Positions 11,950 to 21,205 of a DNA stretch of 64,000 nucleotides are shown piece after piece; position 1 is the first letter of the stretch; each line of letters opens with the position of its first letter. The DNA is from Bretschneidera sinensis. Taxonomy: Eukaryota > Streptophyta > Magnoliopsida > Brassicales > Akaniaceae. The stretch is from assembly GCA_023935145.1 (NCBI GenBank), contig CM043698.1, forward strand, positions 38,050,001-38,114,000. The letters run 5' to 3'. The notes under the pieces were generated by a model. It saw nothing but the letters and a program-made list of their open reading frames with translations, had not been told where the DNA came from and made no database searches. Both the position numbers and the translations under genes were made by a program.

Positions 11950-13378
11950 ATGAGACGATGTAAGAGTTTGGAGCTACTACCTTACGATCCTGAAATCGAG
12001 AAAACTGCAAAGGGCATAAGGAAAAAGAAGCGAGAAGCTCAGAAATGTTCCAACACTATAGCAGGCAACAAGAATACAAGACGTGACACACGGGAACTAA
12101 GGGATTTTGCGCTACCACAGGTCACATGTATCCATTCAGTTATCAGGAAGCCTACTATTGAAGCAAACAACTTTGAGATTAAGCTGGCTATCCTACAGAT
12201 GATCCAAACATCAATTCAGTTCCATGGGTTGCCAAGTGATGACCTTAATGCTCATATAACAAGTTTTTTTAGAAATTTGCGACACTTTCAAGCACAATGG
12301 CGTTACTAATGATGTCATTCGTCTCCGACTATTTCCATTCTCTCTTCAAGACAGAGCAAAGAATTGGCTAAATTCACTGCTCGTAGATTCAATCACTAGT
12401 TGGGAGGATTTAGCTCAGAAGTTTCTTGTTAAATTTTTTCCACCGGCCAAGACTGCGAAGATGCGCAATAAAATTTCAAATTTTGCTCAAACTGAAGGCG
12501 AATCACTTTATGAGGCTTGTGAGCGATATAAAGAACTACTTAGACGATGCCCTCACCATGGATTTTCGAAGTGGATGCAAGTTCAAAACTTCTATAATAG
12601 ACTTGGGGGTTCTACAAGAACTCTGATATATGCAACTTCAGGAGGAGTGTTTATGGGAAAAAAACCAGGATGATGCATATGATCTGTTGGAAGAGATGGC
12701 CATGAACAACTATCAATGGCTGAGTGAGAGGATTTTACCGAAGAAGGCAGTGGGATTACATGAGATTGAATCTATCACTACTTTGGCAGTTCAAGTCCAC
12801 ACTCTTACTCAACAATTGAAGGCTAACCAACTGACGACTAATGCCATTCACTTGACACCACCGGTTTGTGATTTTTACCATGGAAACCATCCGAATGAAG
12901 AATGTAAAGTGGGAAACCCCTTTTCTCAATCCCAAGCGGAGCAAGCAGACTTTGTTGCAAATTACAACCGGTATAACAATCCATACAGTGCAATATACAA
13001 TTCCGGATGGAGGAATCATCCAAATTTTTCATGGAATAATCAAAATGTATTGAACCTGCTACCTGGTTCGTCATCTAGTGACCCACCAAAAGAGAAATCG
13101 TCAATTGAAGAAGCAATGACACAATTGGCAAATAACACCAACCGATTTATAACAGAGACTAAGATCAATTTTCAGGATCAAGCAGTTTCGATTCAGAATT
13201 TAGAAGTCCAAGTTGGTCAACTGGCTAATATGCTCACTGGGAGACAACAAGGTAATTTGCCTAGCATAACTGAAGTGAATCTAAAAGAGCAGTGCAAGGC
13301 GATCACTTTGAGAAGTAGGAAGGAGTTAGAAACTCTAACAGGATATGAGAAGTTTGAAAAAGAAGATCAAGAGGTGTA
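11950..13378 (+). pseudogene. Athila gag (frameshifted)
   Basis: Capsid gene of the Athila element. The N-terminal piece (11950-12309, 'LELLPYDPEIEKT') leads to the Retrotrans_gag core ('RLFPFSLQDRAKNWL', then 'NFAQTEGESLYEACERYKEL', about 12300-12670). The C-terminal piece (12630-13378) has the lineage-typical 'NPYSAIYNSGWRNHPNFSW' stretch. A frame change occurs at the T-run near 12265-12271 and another at the A-run near 12657-12663; both look like homopolymer slippage. The coding sequence stops at 13378, shortly before the SIRE insertion point at 13458. Confidence 0.88.
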
Positions 13379-13457
13379 ACTTCACATAACACCATTCAAA
13401 GAGATTTTTGAAAGTCAACCAATCCCACCACAGGATCCGACACTAAGAGTTCCATTA

Positions 13458-14692
13458 TGTAGACTAAGGTTTCAACCCAAAAGGGGGTGTGAATTGGGTT
13501 TTTAAAAACTTTTACTAATTAAACACAAGTTTATAAAGCAGATAACACCACAAGCATATAAACAAGTAATGTGTGCTGTAAATAAAAAGTTTAAGGAATA
13601 GAGGATGCAAACTCAGTTTATAGTGGTTCGGTAGTATCAGATTCGTTCCGACCCTATATCCACTCTCTTCAAGGAACCTCCTTGAAGTAATCCACCAAAA
13701 AATTTAGTCATGCAACTTCACGGGTGTTGCACAAACCTTACAATCAATCTCTTCCTCTCGGAAGCAAGAATCTCTTCCTCTCAAAAGCTAATCTCTTTCT
13801 TTCGGAAGCTAATCCCTTTACAATAAATACTGTAAAGTAAATAGTAGAAAGACTATAATGAAAGCTTATACAACTGGATAATATCTCTTTTTTAAGGTAA
13901 AGCTTGAAGAATGGCTCAACAATAAATATTTCAAAGCTTTTTGTGTATCAATGAGTAAAAACTTGATTGAATGTTTTTCTCCTTCTTTTGAAATGCTCAA
14001 TAGAATGGGTTTATATAGCCTTGATGTAATATGGCCGCTTTATATTGTCCTTGTATGATTTGGTGTAATTTGTGCTGAAATCTAGTGTCTCAACGATCAT
14101 ATTTTTTGAATTACCAGTTGACTGGGTCTTAGTACCAGTCGACCGGGTCAAATTAAAAATCATGTTTTTAAAGGTTATGATTGGTACCAATCGACTGGGT
14201 AGAACTTACCGGTCGACTAGGGACCTTCTGTCCAAAGTACCAGTCAATTGGGTTGTTCTTACCAGTCGACTGGGAACTGTTTGTTCAAAACACCAGTCGA
14301 CTGGTATGAAGCATCCAGTCAACTGTGAACACACTGTCCTATATTCCAGTATTCTAGTATGAGAACGCAGTTGACTGGGTTGCTTATCAACCTAGTTTTC
14401 ATGTTTGAATTGTTTTTAACTTAAAAACGTTTGTTTGAAAAGTTCTGTAAAAACATTTTTTCAAAGTGAGCCATTGGTCAAGCTAATTACCTGAACAAGT
14501 AAGATTTACAACTTGTTTCAATACCTTATACCTATACTAGATCTTCTATCTTGACTTGGTGTTTGATTCGGGTTGAGTTCTTGCACCTTGATCCTTGGTT
14601 GAATGCTTTTATTGCTTAAAATACTTAGATAGCACTGTTAGTATAATAAGAGTTATGTTTTTTCATCATTAAAATATAGGTGAGAGTCAACA
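13458..14692 (-). repeat. Outer SIRE 3' LTR (left copy)
   Basis: 1235-bp copy, homologous to 31905-33062 and, more distantly, to the inner SIRE LTRs. It contains ten palindrome-derived sites (14114-14378), many with changes at the central CpG. Confidence 0.92.
14114..14378. promoter_or_regulatory. Decayed palindrome array in outer SIRE LTR
   Basis: Ten sites related to CCAGTCGACTGG start at 14114, 14135, 14187, 14209, 14240, 14262, 14293, 14315, 14346 and 14367. Spacings are 21, 52, 22, 31, 22, 31, 22, 31, 21. This is exactly the inner SIRE LTR pattern read in the opposite direction, as expected for an element on the other strand. Most sites have one or two substitutions, often TCGA to TTGA or TCAA. 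Confidence 0.85.
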
Positions 14693-15375
14693 ATCTCCCC
14701 TTTTTTTATGATGACAAAACTCATGAGAGAAAAACAGTTTTAAAAACTAAGCGTTGGATTTTTTAGAAAAATTGGGTAGAGTTTCCTCTGTTTTTTGAAT
14801 AAAACCAACTTGTAAAAGGATAAAAAAAAATAGTTTATATGTAGCCCAAACAATTAGCTCAACATTTATAAACATATACCAAGTTCTTTGGAGCAATGTT
14901 CCCCCTAAATCTATGCACTAGTTTGAGTTTACAATAGGTTTTCACATTTTCTCATTTTTCTCCCTCGTTTTGACAATAGTAGAAAGGGGGTAGTAAACCA
15001 AAAAATAAGCCATGTAGCTACCATAATCATGAAGAGCATGCATAAAAAAACTTGTATGCAAAAATTTGGCATAATTTGAAGTTTGAAATCCTTCCCGAGA
15101 AGAACTGGAAGTTTCTATACATGCAGAAGCAGTTTTAAAGCAGTTATCCAAATATTAAGAGATATAAAGCATGCAACTATATTACACATATGTAAAACAA
15201 GTACATGAAATAAGTCTAAGCTTGAACCATCATCATATATAACAATAGTCTATATAAAATAGGCTACATATAGCCGAAACAGAAGTATAGATACAATAAA
15301 AGATGAAAATATGTCTGTGCTGAGACAATGAGAAACTATATCACTATGTACATCAAAGGTGGATAGAAAAATGGC
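14693..15375 (-). other. Outer SIRE 3' untranslated region with multiple purine tracts
   Basis: Non-coding. On the minus strand it has three G-rich purine tracts, seen on the plus strand as CCTCCC/CCCC-rich runs near 14694-14702, 14898-14905 and 14958-14964. The one touching the LTR is the likely functional polypurine tract. Confidence 0.7.
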
Positions 15376-16634
15376 TCAAGGAGCAGGAGAGTCAGAGCTG
15401 TTACGGATGAGATCCTGAAGCTCAGTTAGAGAGCCCTCAGTATGCTCACGGTGTAACTCAAAGTCATCCTAGAGAGAGCGGAGGTCGTGATGCATGCCCT
15501 CAACTGTAGAGCTCAAACTTTGGAAGCCGGACTGCATGGTCAACTGGAGGCTCATGATAGCCTGAAAGAGATTACCATATTCAGCCTGACTAGTACTCGA
15601 GTCACCCATAAGAGGTGTTTGATCATCCGTATCCGTAGCAGCAGTATCTGGACCCTCGTTCTCATCATCACTATTGTTGTCCTCTCCAATCTGAATGTGC
15701 TTCCCACCCTTGGAGTAGATGAAGCCATCTCAGATTGTGCATCCCCTCTTTTTCAGTGAAGAGACGTTGATGATGTCTTTAAGGCCGATGTCCTGAGCCT
15801 CAGAGACGGGGAGAGGCACCCGGAAGTGCTGGAGGATGAGCGTGATGAGCATCCCGTAAGGAAGGCATCCAGATTTGATCGCTTCGTCATTTATCATGTT
15901 GGCGAGCAGTAGGGGGTAGATATTGAAGTGATGCCCAATTTTAAGGAACCAAATTAATACGATATCTATCTTAGATAGATACTCTCGACTTTTGAATCTC
16001 GGGTGAATGGTCCAACTCACAATGAGGTTGAACAATTTTGAGTCTAGGGGTATGTCACTACATGTGTGAAATGTAGTGGGTCGGAACACATAGTTAGGGT
16101 CGCCCCTAACTATCTGATATGCCTCCTCAAACTCGAAATTGTATGGCCATCCATCTAGACTCTATTAGATCCCTCCCACAGGGATCTTCAAGATGCTCAT
16201 CAACAGGTCAGTAGTGACCTCAAACTTCACACTCATAACACTGGTTCTGAATCTCAGAGCCAATCGACTGGGTGTCACCAAGTTCGCATAGAACTGGTGA
16301 ATCAGTCTCGGGTAGTACTTCTCATGTATCTTGACTAGTGGGGTCAAGTTTATTGCCTCGAAGGTAGGTAATATATTGAAATTACCGTGACGAATAGAGT
16401 CGAAGTCGACAACTCTACCCGTCATGATTTTCTTGTGCTGAATGATAGAGGTATACATGTCCTTCGCTGCCGGGCTGGAAAACAGAGAATTATTAAGCTC
16501 TGTTCTGGCTACTTGCTAGATGAGCTCACCACCCCCTTCCCCCGTGAATTCGAAGCCATAGATTTGGTAGACCTTGGCCTCGTAGGCGTATATGGTCCCT
16601 CAACAGTGATTTTTATCTGGATTGTATCGGACAT
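15376..16634 (-). pseudogene. Outer SIRE ORF3 remnant (putative plant transposon protein domain)
   Basis: Homologous along its whole length to the intact inner ORF3 (25021-26277): same start context (ATG at 16634-16632), the 'HKKIMTGRVVDFDSIRHGNF' block (about 16440-16380), 'YYPRLIHQFYANLV', 'TTFHTCSDIPLDSKLF', and the C-terminal 'SSDSPAP' ending at the stop 15378-15376. The span is not a multiple of three and contains stops, so it is a pseudogene. ORF3 function is unknown. Confidence 0.85.
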
Positions 16635-16659
16635 TTTGGTAGAAATGTGAGTTTTGGGT

Positions 16660-17308
16660 TAAAGAAGGTTTTAAGTGAAAATGGGAGATTTCAACTGTAG
16701 AAAGTTGAAATAGATGGTGTGGATGGGTAGATCGAGGTGTTTAGGAAGTGTTTTGAAGGTTTTTTTTTTTTTATTCTCAAAATGTCTAGATTTTGTAGAT
16801 AGAGAAAGCTAGGGTTTTTGAAAATAGTGTAAAAATCTGAAGAAAAAAAAAATAAATAAATAGCCTATTTATAGAATCGCGATACTAGTCCACTGGGGTT
16901 AGGATACCAGTCGACTGGGTGCTTTGCAGAGATGAAGAGTTTTGTATACCAGTCTACTGTATCAAGGTACCAGTCGACTGGATGAACTGGCAGACAGATA
17001 CCAGTCTACTGGGTAGTTCATACTAGTCGACTGGGTTGATAACTAAATTTCAAAAAATGGCTCTAAACAAGGTCTTGATGTACTAGTCGACTGGTATTGA
17101 CTTACCAGTCAATCGAAAGATTAGGCAAAGACTTACCAGTTGAGTAGGATAGACTTACCAGTCGACTGGACCCTTAAGAAAATTTTCAGTCTTGAGTCTT
17201 AGCACGAAATTTGTTTATCTATGCCATCTTGAGTGAGGGAGTAATTAAATAAGGTTTAATAATCTTTCACTAGATGTCAAATATGCAAAATGATGAATGA
17301 TGAAACAA
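16660..17308 (-). promoter_or_regulatory. Outer SIRE pol-ORF3 gap with palindrome array
   Basis: Non-coding. Ten CCAGTCGACTGG-related sites start at 16885, 16907, 16949, 16970, 17001, 17023, 17083, 17105, 17136 and 17158. Spacings are 22, 42, 21, 31, 22, 60, 22, 31, 22. The order mirrors the array at 24469-24791 of the inner element. Confidence 0.8.
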
Positions 17309-17835
17309 TCAAATACACAGTTTATCATAATCTAATAATCCCATTAACAGTCTTATTTTGCGTAAACTTGCTTCACTTAGAGGTTTTGTAAGATTGTCAG
17401 CTATTTGATCTTCTGAAAGTGTGAATTCTAGTCTTATATCACCTTTTTTAGCATGGTCTCTTAAGAAATGATGTTTACTTTCTATGTGTTTAGTTCTAGA
17501 GTGTTGAATAGGGTTCTTGGTTAGGTTGATAACACTAGTATTATCACAATATATTAGGATACTTTTAAAGTTCATGTCATAGTCTTCTAGTTGTTGTTTC
17601 ATCCATAACATTTAGGCACAACAACTTCCAGCTGCTATATATTCCGCCTCGGCGATTGATAGTGCAACAGAGTTTTGTTTCTTGGAAAACTAAGAGGTTA
17701 ACATTGCACCTAAGAATTAGCAAGTTCCACTTGTGCTTTTTCTATCTAACCTACATCCAGCAAAATCAGCATCTGAATATCCTACAAGCTCAAAAGATTA
17801 ATCTCTAGAGTACTATAATCCTATGGTTTGAGTTC
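17309..17835 (-). pseudogene. Outer SIRE pol, C-terminal fragment (RNase H)
   Basis: Continuation of the pol frame interrupted at the inner insertion. It reads RNase H motifs down to 'LPLSEA'-like and 'MGLLDYDKLCI', ending at 17309. A stop lies just before 17611. The inner SIRE duplication CTTGT occupies 17836-17840. Confidence 0.85.
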
Positions 17836-18148
17836 CTTGTTGTTGACCCTCGCCCGTATTTTAATGATGGCAAAACACAACTGTTATTTAACTAACATGT
17901 TTAAACTAAGTTGTATTAAGGATCAAACACATTCAACCAAGGAACAAAGTGCAAAAACTCGAACCAAATCAAGTATCAAGTGAAGACTGAAGATCTAGTA
18001 TAGGTCTTAAGGTTTAGAACCAATGTAAGTCTCACTCATACATTGTATTAGCTTGTTTAATGGCTCAAACACAAATGGTTTTTCTAAAACCATTAATTTT
18101 AAAATGTTTTTAATGAAAAACAGAAGAAAAACTGGGTTGGAAGACAAT

Positions 18149-18413
18149 CCAGTCGACTGGGTACATATACCAGTCGACTGGTATATGGGTCAGAAGGTAC
18201 CCAGTCGACTGGATGAATTAACCCAGTCAACTGGTACTTTGACCAGTAATTTCCCAGTCGACTGGATGAATCAACCCAGTCGACTGGTAAAATGGACAGA
18301 AAGTCCCCAGTCGACTGGATGATATATACCAGTCGACTGGATACCCAGAAGGTCTGAAAACGTATATTTTTCAAGTGAACCCAGTCGACTGGTATCTCGA
18401 CCCAGTCGACTGG
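18149..18413. promoter_or_regulatory. Helically spaced palindrome array in inner SIRE U3 (5' LTR)
   Basis: Ten copies of the self-complementary 12-mer CCAGTCGACTGG (nine perfect, one CCAGTCAACTGG) start at 18149, 18170, 18201, 18223, 18254, 18276, 18307, 18329, 18381 and 18402. Spacings are 21, 31, 22, 31, 22, 31, 22, 52, 21. Cumulative offsets lie within about 0.15 turn of whole multiples of 10.5 bp. The array ends about 95 bp upstream of the TATA box. The same array recurs at 27264-27528 in the 3' LTR. Each palindrome contains GTCGAC with a central CpG. Confidence 0.9.
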
Positions 18414-18508
18414 TAGTTCAAAAATATGACCGTTGGACTCCAAATCTGAACGTTTTAAAGTAAATCTTTTTCAAATTAAAGTCCAAAACGGCCATATTAA
18501 TTGATTGC

Positions 18509-18516
18509 TATATAAA
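18509..18516 (+). promoter_or_regulatory. TATA box of inner SIRE 5' LTR
   Basis: TATATAAA in a GC-poor context, downstream of the palindrome array. An identical copy is at 27624-27631 in the 3' LTR. Assigned by sequence and position only. Confidence 0.65.
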
Positions 18517-19091
18517 CCCTCTCAGCAAAGCATTCAATAACAGCAGCACATATTCAAAAAGAGTTGATCTCATATAATCAAGTTTTTATACTCTTGAAAC
18601 ACAAAAAGCTTTGAAATAATCTTATTGAGCCATTTCTTCAAGCTTTACTTTGAAAGAGAGACATTTCTGTTGTAATAAGCTTTCATTTGTTGTCTCTCTA
18701 CCTTTTACTTTACACCATCTTTGTAAAGGGATTACTTCCGAGAGGAAGGGGAAACTTCCGAAAGGAAGGGGATTTTTCGGTTTAAGCAATTCCTGTAAAT
18801 TGCTTGTGTACGGTTTGTGCAACACCCGGCTAAGTTGTGCGACTAAGCTTTCTTAGTGGATTACTTCAAGGAGTTCCTTGAAGAGAGTGGACGTAGGGTC
18901 GGAACGAATCCGATATTGCCGAACCACTATAACTGTGTTTGCATCCTCTTTCCTTAAACTCTTTATTTACAGCTTTCTACTTGTATTAATTATTTGTTGC
19001 TTATCAGTTTTTATAAACTTGTATAAATTCCGCGAAAGTTTTTAAAAACCCAATTCACCCCCCCTCTTGGGTTGAAACCTCGAGCTACAAT

Positions 19092-19103
19092 TGGTATCAG
19101 AGC
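19092..19103 (+). other. Inner SIRE primer-binding site
   Basis: TGGTATCAGAGC, complementary to the 3' end of initiator-Met tRNA as in most plant Copia elements, two bases after the LTR end. Confidence 0.88.
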
Positions 19104-19144
19104 CTCGTTCTATTTATAAGGCTTAAATTCCTAGAGTTGATCCA

Positions 19145-21205
19145 ATGGCAGCAAATAACTACTCTGAGGGACACTCTTATACTAGACCACCATTGTTCAA
19201 TGGATCAAATTATAACTACTGGAAAAATAGAATGAAAATCTTCGTCGAAGGACAAGATTACAATCTATGGAGAATTATAGAAGAGGGACCTAAAATTCCC
19301 TCAAAAGAAATAGTTATTGGAGAGACTCTTCATACAATGCCTAAACTCAAAACTGAGTTTACTGACGAGGATTGTAGAACGATGTCTCTCAATAGCAGAG
19401 CAACAAGCATGCTACATTGTGCATTAGATATTTCTGAATATAACAAAATATCTGCATGCGTTTCTGCTAAAGAAATATGGGACAAATTGCAAGTCACATA
19501 TGAAGGAACAAGTGAAGTAAAAAAGTCTAAAATTTACATGCTAATTTCTGAATATGAATCTTTTAAGATGTCTCCTAATGAAACCATTTCTGAAATGCAC
19601 TCACGATTTACTACTATTATAAATAGTTTAAAACTGCTTGGCAAGAATATTGAGGAAGTTGAACTAACCAGAAAAATCTTAAGATCTCTACCTCCAGAAT
19701 GGAAACCAAAGAGGACAGCCATTCAAGAGGCCAAAAATCTTGACAAGCTAGATGTTGAGACGCTGCTTGGGTCATTATTGACATACGAGATGGAAGAAAT
19801 GACTCCCATCGTCAATGATGATGAGAAGAAGAAGAAGCAAATTGCTCTCAAAGCTTCTACGAGCAACAAAGAAAAGGAATTAGAACAAGAAGCAGAGAGC
19901 AGTGAAGAGGATGGTGAAATGGCTTTAATCACCAGACGATTCCATAGGTTCTTGAAGAAAAGCAAGAAACCTTACTCAAAGGATCCCACCTCAAAAAGGG
20001 AACCACTTATGTGCTATGGCTGCAAGAAGCCAGGACATATAAAAGCTGACTGTCCGGTTTCAAGCAAACCATACAAGGGCTTCAAGAAGAAAGCTATGGT
20101 AGCAACTACCTGGAGCGATGACGAAGAAGATGAGTCATCAGACAAAGAAATTGGATACGAAGAGATTGCCAACCTCTGTTTAATGGCAATCGATGATGAA
20201 AGTGAGGTAACATCTTCTCCCTCTTCAAAAAATAATATTGTTACTAGTAGTGAAGAATTACTAGAAGTCATAAATGAAATGCATGAAGAATTAAAGAAAT
20301 TTGATTCTAGAAATTCTGTTCTTAAGAAAGAAGTATCATCTCTTTCTAAGGAAATGATAGTTCTTAGAGAAGAAAAAGAAAAATTATCATCTTTACTGTA
20401 TAATTCGTCTCAAGATTTTCTTAAAGATGAAAATGAAAATTTGAAAAATAAAATTTCTGAATTAAACAGCACTGTATCTAGACTTATGCTTGGTAAAGAA
20501 AAACTTGATGAAGTGCTTTCTTCCCAAAGATTAAGTGGAGGAAAATCTGGTGTAGGATATTCTCCTTTGGGAAAACAAAAAACAAAAGAGAGCTTATTCA
20601 TGAAAGCCTCTTGTGTAGATGGAGCTTCTACTTCGAAAGCTCCTAACCTTGTTAAAAGCACTCCCTTAATAAATCCGAGGAACTCTAGAAACTTAAATGA
20701 TCATACTAAATTGAAGCATCCTAAAAATACTCATGCTTATTTGTATGCTCATTCTAGAAATGCTCATACACATCCTAGAAATAATCATCATGCTCATTCT
20801 AGGAACAATGTGTATAATCAAAGAATGCATTCTGCTCATGCTCAACCTAGGAATCACCATCATAGCTATTCTAGAAATAACTTGCATACATATGCTAGCA
20901 TGTATCCTATAATGCATCATCGTTCATTTTCTGGAAATGACATGCATTTTCATACCCCTTACCATAGAATCATGTATCCTAGGAACTATCATCCTAAGGA
21001 TTATAGGAATGCACATGTAAAATTTCCTAGAAATTTCTATGACTATAATGATAGGTCTGTGCATCATCAACATGTTCATAGAGCACCATATATTGTTAAG
21101 AAAGTATGGGTCCCAAAAGGAACCGTATTTTCAAGGACTAACCCCAAAGGACCCAAGAAATTTTGGGTACCTAAAAATGCTATCGTATATCCTTGTGTGA
21201 TGTAG
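19145..21205 (+). CDS. gag: Inner SIRE Gag polyprotein
   Basis: 686 residues. The ATG lies 56 bp after the LTR, directly after the PBS, and gives the family-typical start 'MAANNYSEGHSYTRPPLFNG'. Residues ~10-230 are the DUF4219/UBN2-type capsid region. A CCHC zinc knuckle has Cys290, Cys293, His298 and Cys303. Residues ~370-465 form a long acidic coiled coil; Sirevirus Gag proteins are known for such coiled coils, and some bind dynein light chain 8-like proteins. The C-terminal ~160 residues are rich in His, Asn and Arg, with repeated P/S-R-N triplets. The frame ends at TAG 21203-21205 but continues open in the same frame into protease and pol, so the stop is either suppressed or a recent nonsense change. 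Confidence 0.93.
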   Translation: MAANNYSEGHSYTRPPLFNGSNYNYWKNRMKIFVEGQDYNLWRIIEEGPKIPSKEIVIGETLHTMPKLKTEFTDEDCRTMSLNSRATSMLHCALDISEYNKISACVSAKEIWDKLQVTYEGTSEVKKSKIYMLISEYESFKMSPNETISEMHSRFTTIINSLKLLGKNIEEVELTRKILRSLPPEWKPKRTAIQEAKNLDKLDVETLLGSLLTYEMEEMTPIVNDDEKKKKQIALKASTSNKEKELEQEAESSEEDGEMALITRRFHRFLKKSKKPYSKDPTSKREPLMCYGCKKPGHIKADCPVSSKPYKGFKKKAMVATTWSDDEEDESSDKEIGYEEIANLCLMAIDDESEVTSSPSSKNNIVTSSEELLEVINEMHEELKKFDSRNSVLKKEVSSLSKEMIVLREEKEKLSSLLYNSSQDFLKDENENLKNKISELNSTVSRLMLGKEKLDEVLSSQRLSGGKSGVGYSPLGKQKTKESLFMKASCVDGASTSKAPNLVKSTPLINPRNSRNLNDHTKLKHPKNTHAYLYAHSRNAHTHPRNNHHAHSRNNVYNQRMHSAHAQPRNHHHSYSRNNLHTYASMYPIMHHRSFSGNDMHFHTPYHRIMYPRNYHPKDYRNAHVKFPRNFYDYNDRSVHHQHVHRAPYIVKKVWVPKGTVFSRTNPKGPKKFWVPKNAIVYPCVM

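Larger units (their letters stand above)
17841..19089 (+). repeat. Inner SIRE 5' LTR
   Basis: 1249 bp, the same length as 26956-28204, with one substitution seen by eye at offset 750. The U3 palindrome array is at 18149-18413 and a TATATAAA box at 18509-18516, so transcription would start roughly 30 bp downstream of that box. Confidence 0.95.

Noticed and set aside
18149..18413. CRISPR-like look of regularly spaced palindromic repeats
   Set aside because: Repeats are 12 bp, spacers are short and partly repeated, the setting is a plant retrotransposon LTR, and there are no cas genes.
18053..18443. Open frames on both strands encoding repeated PVDW / QSTG / SRL motifs in the SIRE LTR (also 27168-27558)
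   Set aside because: They are translations of the palindrome array, which reads similarly on both strands. They lie in U3 and have no independent coding evidence.
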